Shown: piece by piece, positions 1 to 7,352 of the stretch
How the letters are laid out: every line of letters begins with the position of its first letter
Position numbering within the stretch: position 1 is the stretch's first letter
Source: an uncultured Lachnospiraceae bacterium
GTDB lineage: Bacteria; Bacillota; Clostridia; Lachnospirales; Lachnospiraceae
Length of the DNA stretch: 9,561 nucleotides
NCBI GenBank assembly: GCA_902796045.1
Contig: CADBNQ010000054.1
Location: 1-9,561 of the forward strand
Direction: 5' to 3'
Program-made: the position numbers and the translations under genes
Notes under the pieces: model-generated
Told to the model about the DNA's origin: nothing
Database searches by the model: none
Seen by the model: the letters and a program-made list of their open reading frames with translations, nothing else

Positions 1-9
1 AGAAATAAC

Positions 10-384
10 ATGAAAAAAATAGCAGCAGCAATTGTTTTGTGTCTTGGAATAATGATGCTGGCAGCATGTGGAGCCGGTGAAGGGGCCGTTCAGAGAAGCG
101 TAGCACCAGAGGCTTCCAAGAATCCCGGCAATGTCTACCGGGTTATTGTCAAAGACGAAGCAGGAAAACCGGTGCAGGGAGTCGCTGTCCAGTTCTGTTC
201 TGACAAGATGTGCCAGATGGGTGAGACGGATGCTGACGGAATCGCAGTCTATAAGAATTTTGAAGAGGCTGTCCATACCATTCACGTATACAGTGTTCCG
301 GAAGGCTATGCCGAAGATGATACGGAATACACTTCGCCGGAGACCTATGGTGATATAGAGATTACCCTTAAAGCGGCGCAGTAA
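10..384 (+). CDS. Small lipoprotein with prealbumin-like (carboxypeptidase-regulatory-like) domain
   Basis: A 124-residue predicted lipoprotein. The N-terminus has two lysines, a hydrophobic stretch (residues 4-17) and a lipobox LAAC, with Cys20 as the lipidation site, so the mature protein should be anchored to the outer face of the membrane. Residues 42-121 look like one small beta-sandwich domain: a strand VYRVIVKDEAGKPVQGVAVQFC, then a turn with TDADGIAVY, then an acidic tail strand DIEITL. This G-x-P-x-x-G-V/DADG pattern is typical of transthyretin/carboxypeptidase-regulatory-like or Cna-B-like folds. Two further cysteines, Cys63 and Cys68, lie in that domain. The start is the first ATG, nine bases from the window edge, so its ribosome binding site is not visible. 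It sits 70 bases ahead of a CxxC membrane protein and a TlpA fusion, which suggests a partner or substrate of that redox module. Function unknown. Confidence 0.85.
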   Translation: MKKIAAAIVLCLGIMMLAACGAGEGAVQRSVAPEASKNPGNVYRVIVKDEAGKPVQGVAVQFCSDKMCQMGETDADGIAVYKNFEEAVHTIHVYSVPEGYAEDDTEYTSPETYGDIEITLKAAQ

Positions 385-444
385 GCCGATTGTATCTTCG
401 TGGATTTCTGACTAACCGTCCCGGGGCTTATGTCCCGTCCTGAC

Positions 445-450
445 GAGGTG
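445..450 (+). promoter_or_regulatory. Ribosome binding site for the CxxC membrane protein
   Basis: GAGGTG lies four bases before the ATG at 455 (six bases counted from GAGG). It supports that start. Confidence 0.6.
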
Positions 451-454
451 TACT

Positions 455-931
455 ATGGATAAGAAAAAGATTCTACTGATTTCCCAGGCGGCCCTGTGTG
501 TCCTCTGGGTAGTCCTCATGGCGGCAGCAGTCATCAATCTTTACCGTCAGGGTATCGCATGGCAGGCTCAGGGTCATCCTGAGGCATGGATCTACACAAG
601 GGAAAAATCGGTGGCGATCATCCTGAGATATGCGCCTGTGCTGGCACTGGCCATCATTGTGAATATAATCAGCGTCATCCTTGGAGTCCGGGATGAAAAT
701 CAGGACAAGCCATCAGTGCTCCCTGAGCTGACCAGCCTCTATAAGAGCGAACGGGAGATGGCTTCTGACCTGGCGGCGCAGGGGGCAAAAAAAGAAAACC
801 TGCGCAAAATCAGGGCAGCTGTCATGATTCTTGCCTTAGTTTTTATTATAGTGGGTATAGTGAACGGCAGCATGGAGGACATGCTGATCAAAGCAATAAA
901 TATATGTACGGAGTGTATTGGCCTTGGATAA
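455..931 (+). CDS. Three-helix membrane protein with C-terminal CxxC tail (CD1871A-like end)
   Basis: A 158-residue membrane protein. Hydrophobic segments are at about residues 6-29, 53-77 and 120-138. A charged, probably cytoplasmic loop (79-118) separates the second and third. The last 40 residues, ending AINICTECIGLG, resemble from memory the small 'CD1871A family CXXC motif-containing' proteins of clostridia, which are little more than one helix plus a ...NIC-x-x-CIG-x-G tail; here that unit is fused behind two extra helices. If the N-terminus is inside, the tail with Cys151 and Cys154 lies outside the membrane, on the same side as the TlpA domain of the next gene. The stop codon overlaps the next start by 14 bases, pointing to translational coupling. 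The role is inferred to be thiol or electron transfer next to the iron-sulfur/TlpA protein. The family match is recalled and was not searched. Confidence 0.8.
   Translation: MDKKKILLISQAALCVLWVVLMAAAVINLYRQGIAWQAQGHPEAWIYTREKSVAIILRYAPVLALAIIVNIISVILGVRDENQDKPSVLPELTSLYKSEREMASDLAAQGAKKENLRKIRAAVMILALVFIIVGIVNGSMEDMLIKAINICTECIGLG
910..920 (+). promoter_or_regulatory. GGAG and TTG start inside the upstream gene
   Basis: The next reading frame has no ATG near its conserved N-terminus. GGAG at 910-913 sits four bases before TTG at 918-920 and ten bases before a second in-frame TTG at 924-926. Either TTG can be the start; both overlap the end of the previous gene, whose stop is 929-931. This means re-initiation or coupled translation. 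Confidence 0.55.
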
Positions 932-2453
932 TATAAAAAATGAGAACAATTCCTGGTGGCTGAACCACCGGCCTACAAAGAGAAGGCTGATACAGGTGTA
1001 CTGCGCACTTCTCTACAATGCCTATGTCAAGGGCTTTATCAAGGGCGAGATCTATACCGGAAAGACAAAGTCAGTCTGTGTACCGGGTTTCAACTGTTAT
1101 TCCTGCCCCGGTGCTGTGGGAGCCTGTCCTCTGGGGTCCCTCCAGAATGCACTGGCCTCATCAGGCAACCGGATCGGCTTCTATGTATTCGGCATCATCA
1201 TGCTGTGGGGGCTGATGCTGGGCAGAACGATCTGCGGCTGGCTCTGTCCTTTGGGACTGGTCCAGGAGCTTTTACATAAGATTCCGACCCCGAAGATCCG
1301 CAAGAGCCGGATCACCTATGTCCTGACTTACCTGAAGTACGTTTTTCTGGTGGTATTTGCCATAGCAATCCCTTTATATTTTGGACTGAAAGAAGGAAAG
1401 ACCATACCTGGTTTCTGCAAGTTCATCTGTCCTGCAGGAACATCTGAGGGTGCCATGGGACTCTTGTCCAACCCGGTGAATGCCAGCTATTTTAAGATGC
1501 TGAACATCTACTTCACCCGCAAGTTTGTGATCATGTTGATCATCGGTCTTGCCTGTGTGTTCTGCTACCGGTCTTTCTGCCGTTTTATATGCCCTTTGGG
1601 TGCAATCTACGGTATGTTCAACAAGCTGGCCATTATCGGTGTCAAAGTGGATATGGACCGGTGTATTCACTGTGGTGCCTGCGCCATGAAATGCAAGATG
1701 GATGTCCGGCATGTGGGAGACCATGAGTGCATCAACTGTGCACAATGTATGGACGTCTGCAAAAAGGATGCCATATCGATGAAGGCAGGAAAGATCACCT
1801 TGCTGGCTCCGCAGGCAGGCTGCGCGGATGACCAGCCGGATTCGGCACAGAAACGTGCGCGGGCAGGCCGTCTTGCCTGGGCTGCAGCTATCATCATACT
1901 GGCCGCCGCCCTTCTGTGGTACAATGTTTTTTATCAACAGTCGGATAAACCGGCAGCTTCCTCTGAGCCTGCAGCGACTGGAACAGAGACAGAAGATGAA
2001 ACAGGCTATGCTGCAGGAGACAAGCTCGCTGACTTTTCCATAGAGTGTACAGACGGGTCCACCTTTACCCTTGCTGATACACGGGGCAAGGTGACCATCA
2101 TCAATCTGTGGGCGACTTACTGCGGCCCGTGCGTAGCGGAATTGCCTTACTTTGACGAGCTGGCAGGAAGACATGCCGGGGATATTGCGATTCTGGCGGT
2201 ACATAATTCCCTGTCAAAAGATGATATTCCGGCCTATCTTGTCCAAAAGGGCTGGGATAAGAACAATCTGAAGTTTGCTCTTGATACCAAAGATAAGCTG
2301 GTCTGGAATATCGTAGGAGGCAGTGCTTCCATGCCTCAGACCATCGTTCTGGACCGGAACGGTAAAGTAATCTATAACGAATTGGGCTCCGTGAGTCCCG
2401 AGCTGCTGGAGAAGCTGTATCAGGATGCGGCCGGCAGCAATACAGGAGGATAA
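918..2453 (+). CDS. NapH/YccM-type membrane 4Fe-4S protein fused to TlpA thioredoxin domain
   Basis: A 511-residue fusion. Residues 25-295 match the NapH/YccM polyferredoxin type: membrane segments near 88-104, 135-155 and 203-219, with repeated cysteine motifs CxxxxxCxxC around 54-63, CGWLCPLG (106-113), CKFICPAG (167-174) and CRFICPLG (221-228). Two classic CxxCxxCxxxC ferredoxin clusters follow (Cys249/252/255/259 and Cys271/274/277/281). A further helix (318-336) and a Ser/Ala/Glu-rich linker lead to a TlpA/ResA-like domain (about 365-505) with the active site WATYCGPC (Cys402, Cys405) and the cis-proline loop SMPQT (Pro473). The topology places the ferredoxins in the cytoplasm and the thioredoxin outside. 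The inferred role is to carry electrons from cytoplasmic donors across the membrane to envelope thiols, as CcdA/DsbD does by a different chemistry. It starts at TTG and ends four bases before the next gene. The domain calls are firm; the donor and substrate are unknown. Confidence 0.9.
   Translation: MALDNIKNENNSWWLNHRPTKRRLIQVYCALLYNAYVKGFIKGEIYTGKTKSVCVPGFNCYSCPGAVGACPLGSLQNALASSGNRIGFYVFGIIMLWGLMLGRTICGWLCPLGLVQELLHKIPTPKIRKSRITYVLTYLKYVFLVVFAIAIPLYFGLKEGKTIPGFCKFICPAGTSEGAMGLLSNPVNASYFKMLNIYFTRKFVIMLIIGLACVFCYRSFCRFICPLGAIYGMFNKLAIIGVKVDMDRCIHCGACAMKCKMDVRHVGDHECINCAQCMDVCKKDAISMKAGKITLLAPQAGCADDQPDSAQKRARAGRLAWAAAIIILAAALLWYNVFYQQSDKPAASSEPAATGTETEDETGYAAGDKLADFSIECTDGSTFTLADTRGKVTIINLWATYCGPCVAELPYFDELAGRHAGDIAILAVHNSLSKDDIPAYLVQKGWDKNNLKFALDTKDKLVWNIVGGSASMPQTIVLDRNGKVIYNELGSVSPELLEKLYQDAAGSNTGG
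2444..2449 (+). promoter_or_regulatory. Ribosome binding site that fixes the response regulator start
   Basis: A perfect AGGAGG lies eight bases before ATG at 2458. This favours 2458 over the in-frame ATG at 2425, which lies inside the previous gene and would add 11 residues that do not belong to the receiver domain. Confidence 0.75.
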
Positions 2454-2457
2454 AGAG

Positions 2458-4179
2458 ATGACAGCACATACCCGGGGGGTTTTTCGTCCTTCCGCAGAGG
2501 TACGACGAATATTGATCATAGAGGATGAACCGATTAATCAGATGATTCTGGCCCGCTATCTGGAAGGAAACTATTCTGTGCTCCTGGCTTCGACCGGAGG
2601 AGAGGCTATGGAGATCATCCACAAAGAACAGGACACGATCAGCCTGATCCTCCTGGACCTGAATCTGCCGGATATCCACGGCCTTGATATTCTTAGCAGA
2701 CTGAATGCGGATCCTCGATATGCCCGCCTGCCGGTCATAGTAGTGACTGCCGACATCAAGGCGGAAGTGGATTGTCTGACGCAGGGCGCCATTGATTTTA
2801 TACCAAAGCCCTACCCGCCCAGGGAGATCGTACTGGCCCGTATTCTGAGGATTATAGAGCTCTCTGAAGACAGAGATGTTCTGCGATGGACTGAGAGGGA
2901 CCAGCTGACCGGCCTGTACAATAAAGACTTTTTCTATCATCATGCTGTCATGCTGGACGACCATCACAAGACTTTGCTGACAGATGCGATCGTCCTTGAC
3001 ATCAATCATTTTCATACCATCAATGACCGTTTCGGGAGAGCTTATGGTGACAAGGTGCTGCAGCGTATTGCCGAGAAAGCCCTGGATCTGGTGAGCGTTT
3101 CCGGCGGGATCGTCTGCAGGAGTGAGGCAGATACTTTTTATATGTATTGTCCTCACCAGCAGGACTATGGTGACATTCTGGAAAAGATGTCTGTTGACAT
3201 GGATGATGAAGATGAGGGAGCCGGCAGTGAAAATCGTATCCGTCTCAGGATGGGTGTCTATTCAAGTGTAGATAAGTCTCTGGATATCGAGAGGCGGTTT
3301 GACAGGGCAAAGAGGGCGGCCGATACCGTAAAGGACAGTATAACGCAGGCCATCGGCATATATGACGACGCCATGTATGAAAGGGAGATTCTTGCCGACC
3401 GGCTAATCGAGGATTTTCCAGCCGCTCTCAGAGAGAAACAATTTCAGGTATACTTTCAGCCAAAATTCAACATTACTGCGGACAAGCCGGCACTGTGCAG
3501 TGCGGAGGCGCTGGCAAGGTGGAACCATCCCGGCATGGGCATGGTAAGTCCGGCTGTCTTTATCCCTCTATTTGAGAAAAACGGTATGATTCAGGCTCTG
3601 GATTATTATATCTGGACCGAGTCGGCCAGGCAGGTGAGAAACTGGAAGGACACGCTGGGTGTCAGCCTGCCGGTTTCGGTCAATGTGTCACGGATTGATT
3701 TCCTGGATCCGGCTCTGGTGGGGAAGCTGAAGGGTATTGTTGAGGAATACGGCCTGGACTATAAAGACCTGATCCTGGAGATTACCGAATCGGCCTATAT
3801 CGAAGAGGCCGGGCAGATTATTGAGACGATAGAGCAGCTTAGTGCCCTGGGCTTCTGCATCGAGATGGATGATTTTGGTACAGGTTATTCTTCACTGAAT
3901 ACGCTGGCCTCCCTCCCGATCGATGTCCTGAAGCTGGACATGGAGCTGATTCGCAGTGCATTTCTGGATCCAAAGGCAAAACGTCTTCTGGAGGCGATCA
4001 TCAAACTGGCGGAATCCATAGAGATTCCCTGCATCGCTGAAGGTGTGGAGACGGCAGGACAGACAGCGGACCTTAAGGAGATGGGCTGTGATATCATTCA
4101 GGGTTATTATTTTTCCCGCCCACTTCCGGCAGCAGACTTTATGCAGTTTGTCCGGGAGGAGGAAAAGCAGGAGGTGTAA
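2458..4179 (+). CDS. Response regulator with degenerate GGDEF and intact EAL domain (c-di-GMP phosphodiesterase)
   Basis: A 573-residue cytoplasmic response regulator in three parts. The receiver (residues 17-135) has the acidic pair in IEDE, phospho-acceptor Asp67 in LLDLNLPD, Thr97 and Lys117. The GGDEF-like domain (145-305) keeps the entry motif RDQLTGLYNKDFF, but the signature is RSEAD (221-225) instead of GGDEF, so it is probably not a cyclase. The EAL domain (315-565) keeps all the catalytic positions I can check: Glu350 in EAL, Asn409 in NVS, Glu441 in EITES, Asp471-Asp472 in DDFGTGYSSL, Lys492 in LKLD, Glu528 in AEGVE and Gln548 in QGYYFSRP. It should hydrolyse c-di-GMP to pGpG, switched by phosphorylation of Asp67. 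The stop is three bases before the hybrid kinase gene, the likely phosphate source. The degenerate GGDEF may bind GTP or serve as a structural hinge. Confidence 0.93.
   Translation: MTAHTRGVFRPSAEVRRILIIEDEPINQMILARYLEGNYSVLLASTGGEAMEIIHKEQDTISLILLDLNLPDIHGLDILSRLNADPRYARLPVIVVTADIKAEVDCLTQGAIDFIPKPYPPREIVLARILRIIELSEDRDVLRWTERDQLTGLYNKDFFYHHAVMLDDHHKTLLTDAIVLDINHFHTINDRFGRAYGDKVLQRIAEKALDLVSVSGGIVCRSEADTFYMYCPHQQDYGDILEKMSVDMDDEDEGAGSENRIRLRMGVYSSVDKSLDIERRFDRAKRAADTVKDSITQAIGIYDDAMYEREILADRLIEDFPAALREKQFQVYFQPKFNITADKPALCSAEALARWNHPGMGMVSPAVFIPLFEKNGMIQALDYYIWTESARQVRNWKDTLGVSLPVSVNVSRIDFLDPALVGKLKGIVEEYGLDYKDLILEITESAYIEEAGQIIETIEQLSALGFCIEMDDFGTGYSSLNTLASLPIDVLKLDMELIRSAFLDPKAKRLLEAIIKLAESIEIPCIAEGVETAGQTADLKEMGCDIIQGYYFSRPLPAADFMQFVREEEKQEV
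4169..4176 (+). promoter_or_regulatory. Ribosome binding site for the hybrid kinase
   Basis: AGGAGGTG, the full anti-16S match, lies inside the last codons of the preceding gene and six bases before ATG at 4183. The stop codon of the preceding gene falls between the two. Confidence 0.75.
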
Positions 4180-4182
4180 AGG

Positions 4183-7100
4183 ATGCAGTTAGGCGGAAAA
4201 ACTCACACAACATTGATTGTGATCGTGGGTAGTCTCATCCTGGTACTGGTGATGATCGGAGGGACGATCTGGTCAGGACAGAGCGCCAGGAAAGACACGG
4301 AACAGGCTGTGCATTCGGTCAGCCTTCTGTATCTGGATGAGCTGGCCGGCCGCCGGGAGCAGGTTGTTGAGAATAATCTGCAGGACAAAATTCATACGAT
4401 TTATGTCGCTATCCACCTGATGACAGAAGACGATCTGAAAGACCCGGCTCACCTTGCCGCTTACCAGAAACGTATGAAGCAGCTGTTCACTTTGGATAAG
4501 TTTGCTTTTGTTGACCAGGACGGAGTGATCTATACTTCACTGGGACTGCAGCACAATATTGACGATTATTCTTTTGATTATAAGAATCTCTCTGAACCTG
4601 AGATCTCACTGTACGAACAGGAGGAAGGGAAAAAACAGGTCATTATCGCAGTACCTGTCAATCTTCTCCTGGGAGACAGGCGGCTTAGTGTCTGCTTCAT
4701 GGCCATCAATATGGATGACATGCTTTCCGGTCTGTCCATGAAAGCAAATACAAGTGATGCGACCTTCTGCAATATCTATACCCGGGAGGGTCAGGCTCTG
4801 ACCGATGCCGTACTGGGCGGTCTTGCAGCCGAGGATAATCTGATCACAGCTATGAAAGGCGCTTCTTATGAAAAACACTACTCTTTTGATGATTTTGTCA
4901 CATCATTTCAGAGTGGTGAGAAGGGTGTCGTATCCTTTACCTATAACGGGATTCGGGAGACACTGAGCTACATACCTGTTAATGGCACAGACTGGCAGCT
5001 GACTTATCTGGTCCGTGAGAGTGTGATCAGCGACAGAATCAGTTCCATATCCAGAGGATCTGTTCAGAGGAGTTTTCTGCAGTCACTTCTGACAGTTGCA
5101 GTCATGGGTATCATGTTCGGTATGGTCTTCTCACAGATCAGAAAGAATAACCGCCTAGTTTTGGAGCGTACTGCCATCGATGCCGAGAACAGGGTTAAAC
5201 AGGAGGAGCTGGAACAGCGGCTGGCTTTGCAGGAGGAGATTCTCGCCGGACAGCGGCAGAGCCAGGAGCAGAATAAGATGATCAGTGCCCTTTCTTCTGA
5301 TTACTGGAGTGTGTACTATCTGGAGCTGGATAAAGATGAAGGTGTCTGCTATCAGGCCCATGCTGATCTGGATGGCACCGGCTTTAATCCGGGAGACCGC
5401 TTCCCCTATCTGGCTTCTGTTACAGCTTATGCCGAGAATTATGTGACCCCTCAATATCGGGAAGAGTTCCTGCAGTTTGCCCATCCGGAGCACATACAGG
5501 AAGCCCTGAAGGATGCCCCGGTTATCTCCTACACCTATATAGTCAGCCGCCATGGGAAGGAAAGCTATGAGACGGCACGTTTCGCCAGAGTCTCTTCTTC
5601 TGAGGCAGGGGACAGCCATGAAGTTCTCAACGCAGGTGCCTGTTTTGTTGACTCGGATGCTCAGACAAGAGCTGCCATGGAGCAGAGGCAGGCACTTATT
5701 GAGGCCCTTGCAGTGGCAGAGGATGCAAACAAGGCCAAAACGGCATTTCTGTCAAATATGAGTCATGAGATCCGTACGCCGATGAATGCCATAATCGGAC
5801 TCGACAGCATTGCCCTGAAGGATCCTAACACGCCTCCTGAGACCAGGGAGTATCTGGAACAGATTGGTGCTTCGGCAGAGCATCTGCTGAACCTGATCAA
5901 TGATATTCTGGATATGACCCGGATCGAGTCCGGACGGTTGATCCTGCGCAATGAAGAATTCTCCTTTGTCAAACTTCTGGAAGCGATCAATACACTTTTT
6001 GCTGCCCAGTGCAGGGACAAAGGTCTTGAGTACCAGTGCAGGATCAACAGTGAAGTCGATGACTACTATATCGGCGATAATATGAAGCTTCGCCAGGCCC
6101 TGATCAACATACTGGGCAACGCAGTTAAGTTTACCCCTGCAGGCGGCAAGGTCAGCCTGCAGGTTGAGAGAAAAGCCCGGTTTGATGGGAAGAGCACTTT
6201 GGAATTCCGGATTTCGGATACCGGCATTGGAATCAGCAAAGAGTTCATGCCTCATCTCTTTGATACCTTTGCCCAGGAAGATGTCTCAACGACCAGCGTC
6301 TATGGCAGCTCCGGCCTTGGCATGGCTATCACAAAGAGCATCGTGGAGATGATGAATGGCAACATCAAGGTTGAGAGCGTCAAAGGAGAAGGCTCAACCT
6401 TTACAGTAACTGTTACCCTTTCTGATGCCGCCCATGTCGAGACGCCTGACAACACACCGGATATCCACCCGGGTGAGATGACCGTCCTGGTCATTGATGA
6501 TGATCCAACCAGCTGTGAACATGCCAGACTTGTGCTGGAGAAGGCAGGTATCGCGGCAGAGACTGCCTGCTCGGGCAAAAAGGCGGTAGAGATGGTCAAG
6601 TTGCGTCACGCCCGGCTGGAGCCTTACAATCTGATCCTTGTAGACTGGCAGATGCCGGAGATGGACGGAGTGGAGACCACACGCCGGATCCGGGCTATTA
6701 CAGGTGATGAATCAGCCATTATTATCCTCACAGCCTACAATTGGGATGATATACTGGATGAGGCTGTGCAGGCCGGGGTGGACAGCTTTATACCCAAGCC
6801 CCTCTTTGCAGCAGCGGTTCTTGAAGAGTTCAGCGCAGCTTTGCACAGGAAGAGTCTGTTCATCGGGAAGGGCGTCCGCAAGGCAGACCTGACAGGCCGA
6901 AAGATCCTGCTGGCTGAGGATAAAGAAGTGAATGCCAAGATCATGATGATGGTTCTGAATGCAAAAGGTATGGAGGCTGACCTTGCCGAGAACGGCAGGG
7001 TCGCAGTGGAAAAGATGGCTGCCAGCCCAGAGGGATATTACAGTGCTGTGCTTATGGATATCAGAATGCCGGAGATGGATGGTCTGGAAGCAGCCCGCCG

Positions 7101-7275
7101 GATCCGCACAATGGACCGGGCAGACACAAAGGTGATCCCCATCATCGCATTGACGGCCAATGCCTTTGACGAGGATGTCCAGCGGTCCCTGCAGGCGGGC
7201 ATGAATGCACACCTTTCCAAGCCCGTCAAACCGGACGACTTATATGAATCTCTGGAGAGCCTGATCCGCGATTGA
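4183..7275 (+). CDS. Hybrid sensor histidine kinase with double-Cache-like sensor and two receiver domains
   Basis: A 1030-residue membrane hybrid kinase. The parts in order are: helix 1 (11-29); an extracytoplasmic sensor (30-298) shaped like a double Cache domain, with strand motifs FAFVDQDGVIYTS and ATFCNIYTREGQAL; helix 2 (299-317); a coiled coil (325-365); and a PAS-like region (366-495) beginning LSSDYWSVYYLELD. HisKA follows with His528 in SHEIRTP, then an HATPase with the N box around Asn646, DTGIG (679-683) and GLGM (711-714). Receiver 1 (766-885) has Asp821 and Lys872; receiver 2 (906-1028) has Asp959 and Lys1013. All phosphotransfer residues are present, so it should be active. The usual flow is His528 to a receiver Asp to an HPt to a final response regulator, and the HPt and an EAL regulator are its neighbours. 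The sensor holds exactly two cysteines, Cys171 and Cys196. The ligand is unknown. Confidence 0.95.
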   Translation: MQLGGKTHTTLIVIVGSLILVLVMIGGTIWSGQSARKDTEQAVHSVSLLYLDELAGRREQVVENNLQDKIHTIYVAIHLMTEDDLKDPAHLAAYQKRMKQLFTLDKFAFVDQDGVIYTSLGLQHNIDDYSFDYKNLSEPEISLYEQEEGKKQVIIAVPVNLLLGDRRLSVCFMAINMDDMLSGLSMKANTSDATFCNIYTREGQALTDAVLGGLAAEDNLITAMKGASYEKHYSFDDFVTSFQSGEKGVVSFTYNGIRETLSYIPVNGTDWQLTYLVRESVISDRISSISRGSVQRSFLQSLLTVAVMGIMFGMVFSQIRKNNRLVLERTAIDAENRVKQEELEQRLALQEEILAGQRQSQEQNKMISALSSDYWSVYYLELDKDEGVCYQAHADLDGTGFNPGDRFPYLASVTAYAENYVTPQYREEFLQFAHPEHIQEALKDAPVISYTYIVSRHGKESYETARFARVSSSEAGDSHEVLNAGACFVDSDAQTRAAMEQRQALIEALAVAEDANKAKTAFLSNMSHEIRTPMNAIIGLDSIALKDPNTPPETREYLEQIGASAEHLLNLINDILDMTRIESGRLILRNEEFSFVKLLEAINTLFAAQCRDKGLEYQCRINSEVDDYYIGDNMKLRQALINILGNAVKFTPAGGKVSLQVERKARFDGKSTLEFRISDTGIGISKEFMPHLFDTFAQEDVSTTSVYGSSGLGMAITKSIVEMMNGNIKVESVKGEGSTFTVTVTLSDAAHVETPDNTPDIHPGEMTVLVIDDDPTSCEHARLVLEKAGIAAETACSGKKAVEMVKLRHARLEPYNLILVDWQMPEMDGVETTRRIRAITGDESAIIILTAYNWDDILDEAVQAGVDSFIPKPLFAAAVLEEFSAALHRKSLFIGKGVRKADLTGRKILLAEDKEVNAKIMMMVLNAKGMEADLAENGRVAVEKMAASPEGYYSAVLMDIRMPEMDGLEAARRIRTMDRADTKVIPIIALTANAFDEDVQRSLQAGMNAHLSKPVKPDDLYESLESLIRD

Positions 7276-7340
7276 AGCCGCGGGCTATGGCAGGCCGGAG
7301 AATTCCTGATATAGTAAACGACAATAGTTTTTTCTGAAAG

Positions 7341-7345
7341 AGAGG
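7341..7345 (+). promoter_or_regulatory. Ribosome binding site for the HPt gene
   Basis: AGAGG lies seven bases before ATG at 7353. The 77-base gap before this gene (7276-7352) shows no convincing terminator, so read-through from the kinase gene is likely. Confidence 0.5.
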
Positions 7346-7352
7346 TAATTCT

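Noticed and set aside
422..437. Small hairpin CGGGGC/GTCCCG between the lipoprotein and the CxxC gene
   Set aside because: Six pairs including a G-T wobble and no T-run. It is too weak to call a terminator, and the genes look co-transcribed.
1374..2204. Open frame of 276 codons on the - strand
   Set aside because: Antisense to the FeS-TlpA fusion; rich in Cys, His and Arg without motif structure, with no ribosome binding site noted.
2425..2457. Earlier in-frame ATG for the response regulator
   Set aside because: It has no good ribosome binding site, lies in the coding end of the previous gene and would add 11 residues outside the receiver domain. The perfect AGGAGG points to 2458.
2101..3156. 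Open frame of 351 codons on the - strand
   Set aside because: It lies opposite the TlpA and response regulator genes, whose domains are unmistakable. Its translation shows no recognisable motif and has the rare-residue mix of a shadow frame.
7276..7352. Possible promoter ahead of the HPt gene (TATAGT at about 7310)
   Set aside because: No -35 element at 16-18 bases upstream; the HPt gene is more simply read from the upstream cluster.
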